From Ancylobacter vacuolatus (GTDB taxonomy: Bacteria > Pseudomonadota > Alphaproteobacteria > Rhizobiales > Xanthobacteraceae), in NCBI RefSeq assembly GCF_030813595.1, contig NZ_JAUSUH010000009.1, positions 1 to 64,000 on the forward strand: a stretch of DNA of 64,000 bases, read 5' to 3'. Positions 41,952-49,995 of the stretch are shown here, piece by piece (the first letter of the stretch is position 1; every line of letters begins with the position of its first letter). Below the pieces are notes generated by a model. That model was not told the origin of the DNA and did no database searches. It worked only from the letters and a program-made list of their open reading frames with translations. The translations under genes and the position numbers were made by a program.

Positions 41952-43199
41952 CTAGAAACGGGCGGGCGAGAAGGGGGTGATGTCGATCGCCGGCGTGCGG
42001 CCGGCGGCGATGTCGGCGACGATGGCGCCGGTGACGCAGCCGCTCGACATGCCGACATGCTGGTGGCCGAAGGCCAGGATGATGTTCGCCGTGCGGGCGG
42101 AACGCCCGATCACCGGCAGCGCGTCGGGCATGGAGGGGCGGAAGCCCATCCAATTCGATGACGGGTTTTCGGTGATGCCGGGCAGGAAGCGCTTGGCGGT
42201 GCGGTCGAGATAGGCGTGGCAGGCCGGGTTTGGCGGCTTGTCGAGGCCGGCCAGCTCAACCATTCCCGCGCAGCGCAGGCCCGCGGTCATCGGCGTCATG
42301 GCGAAGCCCGCCGTGGCGCTGGAGCAGGTGCGGCTGATGATGCCGGCCTGCCCGCCGAACATGATGTGGTAGCCGCGCTCGGTCTCAAGCGGCAGCTTCT
42401 CGACGGCACCGCCGAACAGGCGACGCGCCTGCGCGCCGGCGGCGAGGACCGCCTGATCGTAGACACTTTCCTGCGTACCGGCGACGCGGATCCGGCCATC
42501 GGCGCGAGCCTCCAGCGTGCCCACCTCATCGCGCAGGAAGCGCCCGCCCTGGGCGCAGAAATGCTTTACCAGCGTGGCGCACACATCGACCGTGCTGAGA
42601 TAGTGCAGGGCCGAATGGAAATACAACGCCCGGACGAAGACCGGCGCCAGATTGGGCTCCAGCCGGCGGATTTGCGCCGCGTCGATCTCCTCGACATCGT
42701 CGGCGAGCCGCTTGTAGAGCGCGACTTCGCCGGCGCTGGCGCGGTAGGCGGCCTCGCTCTCATAGAGATGGAGATAGCCACCGCCGCGCATCAGGCGGTC
42801 CGCCCCGCTCTCGCGGAACAGCGGCAGCGCGTAGTCGAGATTGCGCGACAGCAGCGCGTGCATCGCCTGCGCGATGCGCGTCACTTCCGTCGGGGTGCAG
42901 TGGGAGAGGAACGACAAGAGCCACGGCAGCATGCGCGGCGCATAGCCCCAATCGATGCTCAGCGGCGAGCCGGAGGCGAACAGCAGCGGCAGCAGCCGCC
43001 GGGGAATGGACGGGCTGTTGATCGGCACGAAGGCATGCGGCGCCAGCGCCGCCGCATTACCGAAGGTCGCGCCATGGCCGGGCTCGTCCCGGTCAATCAG
43101 GGTGACGGCGAACCCCGCCCTCTGCAGGTAGAGGGCGGAGGAAATGCCGACGATGCCCGCGCCGATGACGGCTATGTTCTGCTCACCCGGTGCCGGCAT
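41952..43199 (-). CDS. FAD-dependent D-amino acid dehydrogenase (DadA-like)
   Basis: The 415-residue protein has an N-terminal FAD-binding GAGIVGISSALYLQRAG, the DEPGHGATFGNAAA segment typical of DadA, and a C-terminal GFRPSMPDALPVIG...AFGHQHVGMSSG. It oxidises D-amino acids or related amines to imino acids, passing electrons to the respiratory chain. GGAGG just before ATG 43199 fixes the start; open sequence upstream to 43490 is the shadow of the SDR. It is paired with the imine-acting OCD gene eight bases downstream. Confidence 0.88.
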   Translation of the reverse strand: MPAPGEQNIAVIGAGIVGISSALYLQRAGFAVTLIDRDEPGHGATFGNAAALAPHAFVPINSPSIPRRLLPLLFASGSPLSIDWGYAPRMLPWLLSFLSHCTPTEVTRIAQAMHALLSRNLDYALPLFRESGADRLMRGGGYLHLYESEAAYRASAGEVALYKRLADDVEEIDAAQIRRLEPNLAPVFVRALYFHSALHYLSTVDVCATLVKHFCAQGGRFLRDEVGTLEARADGRIRVAGTQESVYDQAVLAAGAQARRLFGGAVEKLPLETERGYHIMFGGQAGIISRTCSSATAGFAMTPMTAGLRCAGMVELAGLDKPPNPACHAYLDRTAKRFLPGITENPSSNWMGFRPSMPDALPVIGRSARTANIILAFGHQHVGMSSGCVTGAIVADIAAGRTPAIDITPFSPARF

Positions 43200-43236
43200 T
43201 GGAGCCTCCGCTCGCGCTCTACGGATCCGCCGCCGC

Positions 43237-43989
43237 TCACTTGCCCAGCTGGCGGTTGTACATCCGGGTTCCACCGACGACCTGATGGGTCGGCACCACC
43301 TCGATCTGCGAGACGCACACATGCGGGGGCGTGCCGAGCACATATTCGATGGCGTCGGCGATGTCGGTGGCCTGCAGGCACTCATAGGGGTCGTAGAGCA
43401 GGGCGTCGGACTTGGAATGGTCGCCGTCGAACATCTCGGCATGCATGCCGGTGCGGACGCGGCCGGGGCGGATCTCGGTGACCCGCACATCGGTGCCGAA
43501 CAGTTCCATCCGCAGATTGGCGCTCATATTGTGCACCGCGCCCTTGGAGGCGCTGTACATCGGCTGGCCGGCGGAAGGATAGGGGCCGGCGAGCGAGCCG
43601 AAATTAACGATATGGCCACGATTGCGCTCCACCATGCCCGGCACGGTGGCCGAGAGCGCGTTGTGGATGCCCATCACATTGACATCGAGAATGCGCTGGG
43701 CCGAGGCGGTGGGCACCGAATAGAGCGTACCCGTCACACCAAGCACGCCGGCGGCGTTGATGAGGATGTCGATCTGCTGGCCGGAGAAGGTGCTCGCCAT
43801 CGCCTCCGAATCCGTCACATCCATGAACACGGTCTCGACCTCGGGAAGGCCCTTGAGCGCGTCGAGCTTCGCCTGGTCGTTCGACAGCGCGATGGTGTGG
43901 ACGCCATGGCGGGCCAGCATGCGGACCATAGCGGAGCCCAGGCCACCGCTGCCGCCCGTGACCAGAGCGCGCATTCCCTTCTCAAGCAT
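43237..43989 (-). CDS. Short-chain dehydrogenase/reductase (YdfG-like, paralogue)
   Basis: The 250-residue SDR has TGGSGGLG, NAAGVLG, FGSLAGP with the catalytic Ser, and YSASK. It shares YECL and IEVVPTHQVVGG with the SDR at 36933. The start is placed at ATG 43989, with AAGGGGAT upstream; GTG 44007 and ATG 43998 are also in frame but lack spacing or a ribosome site. It opens the SDR-DadA-OCD operon and lies just behind a 9-bp inverted repeat and operator D. Confidence 0.86.
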   Translation of the reverse strand: MLEKGMRALVTGGSGGLGSAMVRMLARHGVHTIALSNDQAKLDALKGLPEVETVFMDVTDSEAMASTFSGQQIDILINAAGVLGVTGTLYSVPTASAQRILDVNVMGIHNALSATVPGMVERNRGHIVNFGSLAGPYPSAGQPMYSASKGAVHNMSANLRMELFGTDVRVTEIRPGRVRTGMHAEMFDGDHSKSDALLYDPYECLQATDIADAIEYVLGTPPHVCVSQIEVVPTHQVVGGTRMYNRQLGK

Positions 43990-44000
43990 GGAGACCATCC

Positions 44001-44024
44001 CCTTCACGTGATCTGACGTGAAGG
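44001..44024. repeat. Perfect inverted repeat at the SDR start region
   Basis: CCTTCACGT - GATCTG - ACGTGAAGG, arms of nine bases, lies between operator D and the SDR start and overlaps the alternative GTG start. It could be an operator for a second regulator or an mRNA hairpin in the leader. Confidence 0.75.
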
Positions 44025-44031
44025 GATGTTA

Positions 44032-44046
44032 TTTGTTATATCAACA
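44032..44046. promoter_or_regulatory. Candidate GntR operator D (SDR-DadA-OCD operon)
   Basis: TTTGTTATATCAACA lies about 45 bases upstream of the SDR start. It shares the TTTGTTATA core with sites A, B and G. Confidence 0.6.
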
Positions 44047-44215
44047 CGACGTCAAGCGGCATTACGGGGAATGCGCGCGAGCGCCGATGCGCCCTTCGAG
44101 GGCGGCGCCAAGACCGTGTGAACACGAAATATCAGCGGCGACGCGGGCGCGCCGGCCCCTTGAGCATGGCGACGCCGCGCGGGTGATTCCGTCGCCCACC
44201 CGCCCCCGCCCGGCC

Positions 44216-44896
44216 TCACTCCTCCTCGCGCACGGCGCGATAGAAGGCCTGCGAGGAATACTCGATGTCGTGCGCGATGGCGTCGGCGATTGCCTGCGGG
44301 TTGCCCTCGCGGACCGCGCGGATGATGGCGATATGGTTGAGAATACCGTCATCGGTGTTGGAAAAGGCGGGGTAGATGGTCTTGATATAGGACCCCGTGC
44401 GCAGCCAGCAGCTCTCGATCATTTTCACCAGAAGCGGCATCTTCGACGCCTCGTAAATGGTGAAATGGAAAATCCAGTTCAGCTCGGTCAGCAACGTGTA
44501 GTTTTTTTCGCGGTTTGCTTCGATAAGCCGGTCGTTGATGGAGCTGATCTCGATGATGTCGTCGCGCGTGATGTTGGGCGCGGCCTCGCGGGCAGCGAGA
44601 CTTTCAAGCGAGCAGCGGATCTTGACCAGCTCCCGTATATTCTCTTCATCGAGACGGGGAATGTAGATCGAGCCGTTGCTACCGAGCTCCAATACGCCTT
44701 CCGCCGCCAGATTGAACAGGGCCTCGCGCGCCGGGGTGAGGCTGACGCCGAGCGAGCCGGCCACTGCGCGCAGGGTCAGCTTCTCTCCCGGCTTGAACAG
44801 GCCGGCCATGATCGCATGCCGAAGCTGGTCGCGTACGCGCACGCCGAGCGTCTCGGTGCGCTGGAAGGGAGAGAAGTTCGAGAGAGCTTCAACCAT
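44216..44896 (-). CDS. GntR-family transcriptional regulator (FadR/FCD subfamily)
   Basis: The 226-residue protein has an N-terminal winged helix-turn-helix (RVRDQLRHAIMAGLFKPGEKL, LTLRAVAGSLGVSLTPAREAL in parts) and a C-terminal all-helical FCD ligand-binding domain, including LNWIFHFTIYEAS and the HIAIIRAVREGN segment with metal-ligand type His. FCD regulators usually sense a pathway acid and release DNA. The start is ATG 44896 with GGGGAC upstream; TTG 44914 is less likely. Site E overlaps its own promoter, suggesting autoregulation. It lies at the centre of the seven candidate operators. Confidence 0.92.
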   Translation of the reverse strand: MVEALSNFSPFQRTETLGVRVRDQLRHAIMAGLFKPGEKLTLRAVAGSLGVSLTPAREALFNLAAEGVLELGSNGSIYIPRLDEENIRELVKIRCSLESLAAREAAPNITRDDIIEISSINDRLIEANREKNYTLLTELNWIFHFTIYEASKMPLLVKMIESCWLRTGSYIKTIYPAFSNTDDGILNHIAIIRAVREGNPQAIADAIAHDIEYSSQAFYRAVREEE

Positions 44897-44922
44897 CGGT
44901 ACGTCCCCGGCCAATTTCTTCG

Positions 44923-44939
44923 TTTGTTATGATATGCAT
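44923..44939. promoter_or_regulatory. Candidate GntR operator E (gntR autoregulation)
   Basis: TTTGTTATGATATGCAT lies about 27 bases upstream of the gntR start codon, facing site F in the divergent intergenic region. Confidence 0.6.
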
Positions 44940-45030
44940 CACGCGCGTCAAGCTCATAACCTTTGCTGCGGGGTCGTTTGAGGCGGGGCCGCGCCCTTCC
45001 TGTTTCAACGCACGCTCACTGTTGCAAAAC

Positions 45031-45047
45031 TTTTATAACATATTACA
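45031..45047. promoter_or_regulatory. Candidate GntR operator F (racemase operon)
   Basis: TTTTATAACATATTACA (on the other strand it reads TATGTTATAAAA) lies 100 bases upstream of the racemase start, in the divergent gntR-racemase region. Confidence 0.55.
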
Positions 45048-45146
45048 CTTCGCACCAGTCGATGCCAAGGTGGCTGCGACGCCAAGGTACCGCGATGCCA
45101 AGGCGGTCGCCTCTCGGCTGTTGGTCCACACGAAGGATCTGGTTGC

Positions 45147-45935
45147 GTGAAACTGTGCTGGATACATCCCACCACCGCCAATGACGCCCTCGCCCCCCTC
45201 TGGCAGAAGCTGGACGCGGCGGTGCGGCCGGCGCTGCACCCGAGCACCGAGCTGGAGTTCCGCTTCCTGCCGAAGAGCGGCAATTTCGTCCGCTCCGCCT
45301 ATGCCGAACATATCAATTCGGTGCACATCGTCGAGGCAGCGCTGAAGGCGGAGGCGGACGGCTTCGACGGCATTTTCCTCGGCTGCTGGAACGACCCGCT
45401 CTGGGAAGCCCGCGAGGTGCTCTCGGTGCCGGTCGGCTCGGTCAGCGAACAGTCCATGCTGGCGGCCCTCGCCATGGGCAAGCGGCTCGCGGTCGTCACC
45501 GTCTCGCAGAAGACCACGGTCGCGATCGAGAATGACCTGCTGGCCTATGGCCTGCGCGACCGCGCGATCGTGCGTCCGGTCCGCACCATCCTGCCGGAAT
45601 CCGACGCGGAACTGCTGCTCGGCGCGGTTTCCGATCCCTATGCGGCCTTCATCCCGCGCGTCGAGGAAGTGGCGAAGGCGTGCATCGCCGACGGGGCGGA
45701 TGTCATCCTCATCGGCTGTGCCTATTACGGGCCGCTGCTGCGCATGGCCGGCTACACGGAAGTGCCGGGCACCGGCGTGCCGGTGGTGGATTCCTCCACC
45801 GTCGCGCTCAAATATCTCGAAGCCATGACCGACATCGCGATGAAGCTCGGCACGGTGAAGAGCACGCGCCTCCAGCTGCGCGCTCCGCCGCGCGAGGCGC
45901 TCGACCAGGCGCGGCGCAGCCTCTCGCTGATCTGA
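45147..45935 (+). CDS. Aspartate/glutamate/hydantoin racemase family protein
   Basis: The 262-residue protein has the pseudo-symmetric Asp/Glu racemase fold. The two expected cysteines are in LGCWND (Cys80) and IGCAYYGP (Cys191). Relatives racemise amino acids or hydantoins, or act as maleate isomerases or arylmalonate decarboxylases, so activity is uncertain. The start is GTG 45147 (reads VKLCWIHPTT, with initiator Met), with AAGGAT nine bases upstream. First gene of a four-gene plus-strand operon that continues with two flavoenzymes, which fits L-to-D conversion before oxidation. Confidence 0.82.
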   Translation: MKLCWIHPTTANDALAPLWQKLDAAVRPALHPSTELEFRFLPKSGNFVRSAYAEHINSVHIVEAALKAEADGFDGIFLGCWNDPLWEAREVLSVPVGSVSEQSMLAALAMGKRLAVVTVSQKTTVAIENDLLAYGLRDRAIVRPVRTILPESDAELLLGAVSDPYAAFIPRVEEVAKACIADGADVILIGCAYYGPLLRMAGYTEVPGTGVPVVDSSTVALKYLEAMTDIAMKLGTVKSTRLQLRAPPREALDQARRSLSLI

Positions 45936-45973
45936 ACCCCACCACATCAACGTCCGAAAACAGGGGCCGTCCC

Positions 45974-47296
45974 ATGTCGCTGGCCAGTCCGATCGACAGC
46001 AAACTCGAAGGCGTCGTCTGGAAGCGGACGTTGAAGGAGCCCGTGCTCTCCTACCCGACCCTTGCCGGCGAGGAGTGCGCCGACATCGTGGTGGTCGGCG
46101 CCGGGTTCTGCGGCCTCAACGCCGCCCTCGCTGCCGCCAAGGCGGGACAGAAGGTGATCCTGCTTGAGGCCGGCATCGTCGGCAGCGGCGCCTCGGGGCG
46201 CAATGGCGGCTACAATGTTCCCCAGTTCCCCGGCGGCATCACGCCCGGCGTGGTCGAGGCGGCGATCGGCACGAAGAAGGGACAGGCGCTTTCCGAGCTG
46301 GTGCTGGGCGGCGCGGATGCGGTGTTCCGGCAGATCGAGCGCTACCAGATCAACTGCTCGGCGGTGCAGCATGGCTGGGTGCAGCCGGCACATTCCGAAG
46401 CTTCCCTCGCCAAGGTGAAGAAGGTCTTTGAGGCCTGGAAGGCCTGGGGCGCGGATGTGACCTGGCTTTCAGCGGCCGATCTCTCCGCCCGCCTCGGGGC
46501 GGCCGGCTATGTCGCCGGCTGGTTCAACCCCACGGGCGGCACGGTCAACCCCTATGGCCTGACCATCGGCCTCGGCCGCGTGGCGGTGCAGGAAGGCGTT
46601 CGCATCTTCGAGAAGAGCCCGGTCGACGGCATCGAGGAAGGCCCCGGCGGCGTCACCGTCAAGGCCGGTGTCGGCCGGGTTCGGGCGAAGCGTGTCATCG
46701 TCGCCACCAATGCCTATACCGGCGATTTCCTCCCGCAGGTGCAGCGCGCGACGCTGCCGGTGTATCTCTACCACGCCGCCACCCGCCCGCTGCGGGCGGA
46801 GCTGCGGGCTTCGATCCTGCCGGGCGGGGAGTGCTTCACCGATTTGCGCAAGTCCGGCGGCTTCGGCCGGTTGGACGATGCCGGGCGGCTCATCTCCGGC
46901 GGCGCTGTGTTCGCCTTCGGCGACAAGCAGGCCTATGGCATCGCCCATGCGAGGAAGCGCATGCGCCAGCTCTTCCCCCAGCTCACCGAGGCGGATGCCG
47001 CGTTCGAGGATTACTGGGAGGGCTACTGCGCCATCACCGAGAGCTACCTTCCGCATGTGCAGCGCCTGGGCAAGGAGGTGTTCGCGGTGGTGGGCTTCTC
47101 CACCCGCGGCGTCAATCTGGCGCAGAATCTCGGCCGGGTGGTCGGCGAGTTCGCCGCCGGCACGCGCAGCCTCGACGATGTGCCGGTCGCGGTCATCGAC
47201 GAGCGGCGCGACGTGCCACTCTGGGCGCTGAAGGTGCGCGCCGCGCGCCTCGTTTTCCCGCTTTACCAAGCCAAGGACCGGCTCGGCCTGAGCTGA
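45974..47296 (+). CDS. FAD-dependent amino acid/amine oxidoreductase (DAO superfamily)
   Basis: The 440-residue protein has an FAD-binding VVGAGFCGLNAALAAAKAG (about residues 39-57), EAGIVGSGASGRNGGYNVPQF typical of the PuuB/OrdL-type gamma-glutamylputrescine or glycine oxidase group, and a C-terminal VVGFSTRGVNLAQNLGRVV. It oxidises a C-N bond, giving an imine or aldehyde. The start is ATG 45974, which removes a long upstream extension that belongs to another frame. It is second in the operon, 38 bases after the racemase. Confidence 0.88.
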   Translation: MSLASPIDSKLEGVVWKRTLKEPVLSYPTLAGEECADIVVVGAGFCGLNAALAAAKAGQKVILLEAGIVGSGASGRNGGYNVPQFPGGITPGVVEAAIGTKKGQALSELVLGGADAVFRQIERYQINCSAVQHGWVQPAHSEASLAKVKKVFEAWKAWGADVTWLSAADLSARLGAAGYVAGWFNPTGGTVNPYGLTIGLGRVAVQEGVRIFEKSPVDGIEEGPGGVTVKAGVGRVRAKRVIVATNAYTGDFLPQVQRATLPVYLYHAATRPLRAELRASILPGGECFTDLRKSGGFGRLDDAGRLISGGAVFAFGDKQAYGIAHARKRMRQLFPQLTEADAAFEDYWEGYCAITESYLPHVQRLGKEVFAVVGFSTRGVNLAQNLGRVVGEFAAGTRSLDDVPVAVIDERRDVPLWALKVRAARLVFPLYQAKDRLGLS

Positions 47297-47381
47297 GGCG
47301 GCCCTTTCCACCCCGTGCCGTTTGCGCCCGGGAGCGTGGACGGTGGCGGGGATTTCGACTTCCGGCCCATCGGAGCGCACC

Positions 47382-49427
47382 ATGGCGGCCTATGATGTCC
47401 TGTTTCAGCCGTTGCAGATCCGTAACCTGACGATCCGCAACCGCTTTCTCTCCACCAGCCATGAGCCCGGCTATGTCCTGGCCGGCGATATCACCGACCG
47501 CTACATCGCCTATCAGGCCGAGAAGGCCAAGGGCGGCATCGGCTTGACGCAGTTCGGCGGGGCGACCGCCGTCTCGGCCGAGAACTCGTTCTATTACGGC
47601 CAGATCAACGGCTCGGTGGACAAGGTCATCCCGCAGTTTCGCAGGATGTCGGCCGCGATCCACCAGCATGGCGCCCATTGCACGGTGCAGCTGACCCATG
47701 GCGGACGGCGCGAGCGCTGGGACCTCACCAACTGGCTGCCCACCTTCTCACCCTCGCCACTGCGCGAGATCATCCACGGCACCTTCCCGGCGACGATGGA
47801 AGATCACGACATAAGGCGCACCATCGAGAACTATGTCGCGGCGGCGACGCGGGTGCGCGAGGGCGATGTCGACGGGGTGGAGATTTCCTGCCAGGCCGGC
47901 ACGCTGATCGAGCAGTTCTGGTCGCCAGCGATGAACCACCGCACCGACGGCTATGGTGGCCCGCTCGCCAACCGCATGCGGTTCGGCCTCGAGATCCTCG
48001 AAGCGGTGCGCCGGCGCCTGGGCGACGATTATGTCATTGGCATCCGCATGCCGGGCGACGAGATGCTGAAGGGCGGCCTGACGCAGGAGGATTGCCTTAC
48101 CATCGCCTCCACCTATGCCGGCTCAGGTCTGATCGACTTCATCTCGGTGGTCGGCGGCCAGGCCTCCGACTACAAATCGGAAGCGCGCATCTGGCCGACC
48201 ATGTGGGTGCCCTCCGCCGCCTGGCTGCCGCTCGCCAAGGCGATCCGCGACGAGGTGCAGGGCAAGGTCAAGATCTTCCACGCCACCCGCATCACCGACG
48301 CCGCCACCGCCGAGCACGCGTTGAAGAGCGGGGCGGTGGACATGGTCGGCATGACCCGCGTCTTCATCGCCGACCCGCATTACGCCAACAAGCTGAAGGC
48401 GGGCGAGGAGGAGAACATCCGCCCCTGCGTCGGCGTCGGCTATTGCGTCGACCGCGCCATTCGCGGCATCGACGCGCTCTGCGCCCACAATGTCGCGACC
48501 TCGCGCGAGGCGACGATCCCACAAAACGTGGCGCCCGCCGCGGTGAAGAAGAAGGTGGTGATCGTCGGCGGCGGCCCGGCCGGCATGGAGGCGGCCCGGG
48601 TGAGCGCGCGGCGCGGCCATGAGGTGGTGCTGTTCGAGGCGGGAGAACAGCTCGGCGGCCAGCTTCTGCTGGCCGCACGGGCCACCTGGCGGCGCGAGAT
48701 TTCCGGCATCACCGCGTGGCTCGCCCGCCAGATGGAGATCCTGAACGTCGATGTGCGGCTCAACACCTATGCCGAGGCTGAGGACGTGCTGGCGCAGGCG
48801 CCGGACGCGGTGATCATCGCCACGGGCGGCCTGCCCAATCTCGGCCGGTTCGAGGGCGTGGAACTCGCGGTTTCCGCCTGGGACGTGCTCTCCGGCCAGA
48901 CGGCGGTCTCCGGCTCGGTGCTGATCGCGGACGAGAACGGCACCGCCTCGGTCGCCTCCACGGCGGAATTTGCCGCCGCCAAGGGCGCGCGCGTGCACAT
49001 CGTCACGCCGGACCGGGAATTCGGCCGCGAGATCGGCGGCACCAATCTCGGCGCCCACATGACCGAGCTCTACAAGCACGACGTGGCGATCGAGACCGAT
49101 ACCCGCCTCGTCGCGCTTCGCCGCGCGGGCAATGGGCTGATTGCCACGCTGGAGAACACCTATAGCGAGAAGCGCCGCGAGATCGCGGTCGATCTGGTGA
49201 TCGGCGACAATGGCACGCTGCCCAATGACGACGTCTACACCGCGCTGAAGCCGCTCTCGCGCAATCTCGGCGAGGTGGACCTGCGGGCGCTCGCCGATGC
49301 GCGCGAGCAGACGCTCGTCAGCAATAGCGAGGGCCGCTTCGTGCTCTACAAGGTCGGCGACGCCTGGTCCTCGCGCAATCTCCACGCCGCCATGCTCGAC
49401 GCGGCGCGGCTGACCCATCCCCTGTGA
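47382..49427 (+). CDS. NADH:flavin oxidoreductase, N-methylproline demethylase / TMADH-like
   Basis: The 681-residue protein has an N-terminal old-yellow-enzyme barrel (FQPLQIRNLTIRNRFLSTSH; GVEISCQAGTLIEQFWSP; NRTDGYGG-like HRTDGYGGPLANR) and C-terminal FAD/NAD-binding domains (VVIVGGGPAGMEAARVSARRG near 396-414). Length and layout match trimethylamine dehydrogenase, 2,4-dienoyl-CoA reductase and stachydrine-pathway N-methylproline demethylases. The iron-sulfur segment reads CVGVGYC...CAHN: Cys349, Cys355 and Cys367 are kept, but the position of the second of the four usual cysteines is Val352. ATG 47382 has GGAG six bases upstream. Confidence 0.85.
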   Translation: MAAYDVLFQPLQIRNLTIRNRFLSTSHEPGYVLAGDITDRYIAYQAEKAKGGIGLTQFGGATAVSAENSFYYGQINGSVDKVIPQFRRMSAAIHQHGAHCTVQLTHGGRRERWDLTNWLPTFSPSPLREIIHGTFPATMEDHDIRRTIENYVAAATRVREGDVDGVEISCQAGTLIEQFWSPAMNHRTDGYGGPLANRMRFGLEILEAVRRRLGDDYVIGIRMPGDEMLKGGLTQEDCLTIASTYAGSGLIDFISVVGGQASDYKSEARIWPTMWVPSAAWLPLAKAIRDEVQGKVKIFHATRITDAATAEHALKSGAVDMVGMTRVFIADPHYANKLKAGEEENIRPCVGVGYCVDRAIRGIDALCAHNVATSREATIPQNVAPAAVKKKVVIVGGGPAGMEAARVSARRGHEVVLFEAGEQLGGQLLLAARATWRREISGITAWLARQMEILNVDVRLNTYAEAEDVLAQAPDAVIIATGGLPNLGRFEGVELAVSAWDVLSGQTAVSGSVLIADENGTASVASTAEFAAAKGARVHIVTPDREFGREIGGTNLGAHMTELYKHDVAIETDTRLVALRRAGNGLIATLENTYSEKRREIAVDLVIGDNGTLPNDDVYTALKPLSRNLGEVDLRALADAREQTLVSNSEGRFVLYKVGDAWSSRNLHAAMLDAARLTHPL

Positions 49428-49441
49428 GACGAGGCCCGGCG

Positions 49442-49984
49442 ATGACCCAGACATTGATCCATGGCGACATCACCTACCGGGTGATCGCGCTTGAGCACTG
49501 CCTGCCGCTGGTCGACGGCTTCATCGCCGCCGGCACGAAATGGCATTCGCACGTTCTCTCGCCCGGCTGCACCTTCAACCCCTATGACGGGCTCTACGCC
49601 ATCGTGGTCGAGGATGATGGCGCGCATGTCGCCTATATCGCCCCATCGGAGGGGTTTCCGGAGGTCGACAAGACCTTCGTGAAGATGCTGCATGGCGACG
49701 ACATTCTCGACGAGGGCGCGGCACGGGCGGCCGATCCTGCCGAGGTGGCCGGCTCGGCGCTGCTGGCGCGGGTGCGCGCGATCGACGCGCAGGGCGTGCA
49801 CTGGCACCACCACATGAACTTCCCCGCCTGCGCCCTCAACCCGCATCGCGGCCATTGGGCGATCACGGTGGAGAGCGAGGTGGGCACCTTCTCCGAGAGC
49901 TATGACGACGAGCCCAAGGCGGTTCTGCGCGAGATCGAGGTGATCTATTTCCGCAACCTCGCCGCCCGCAGCGCCGGGGAGTGA
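49442..49984 (+). CDS. Twin W-H-x-H / Cys motif protein B, undescribed family
   Basis: The 180-residue protein is a paralogue of the protein at 35441. The two motifs are WHSHVLSPGCTFN (Trp34, His35, His37, Cys43) and WHHHMNFPACALN (Trp121, His122-124, Cys130), again with MLHGDD between them and YDDEPKAVLREIEVIYF after the second. Apart from these landmarks the two proteins differ widely, so the shared residues are probably functional. It follows the flavoprotein gene by 14 bases and ends the racemase operon. No signal peptide or membrane segment. Function unknown; a metal-dependent enzyme is inferred. Confidence 0.8.
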   Translation: MTQTLIHGDITYRVIALEHCLPLVDGFIAAGTKWHSHVLSPGCTFNPYDGLYAIVVEDDGAHVAYIAPSEGFPEVDKTFVKMLHGDDILDEGAARAADPAEVAGSALLARVRAIDAQGVHWHHHMNFPACALNPHRGHWAITVESEVGTFSESYDDEPKAVLREIEVIYFRNLAARSAGE

Positions 49985-49995
49985 GGCGGCACCGG

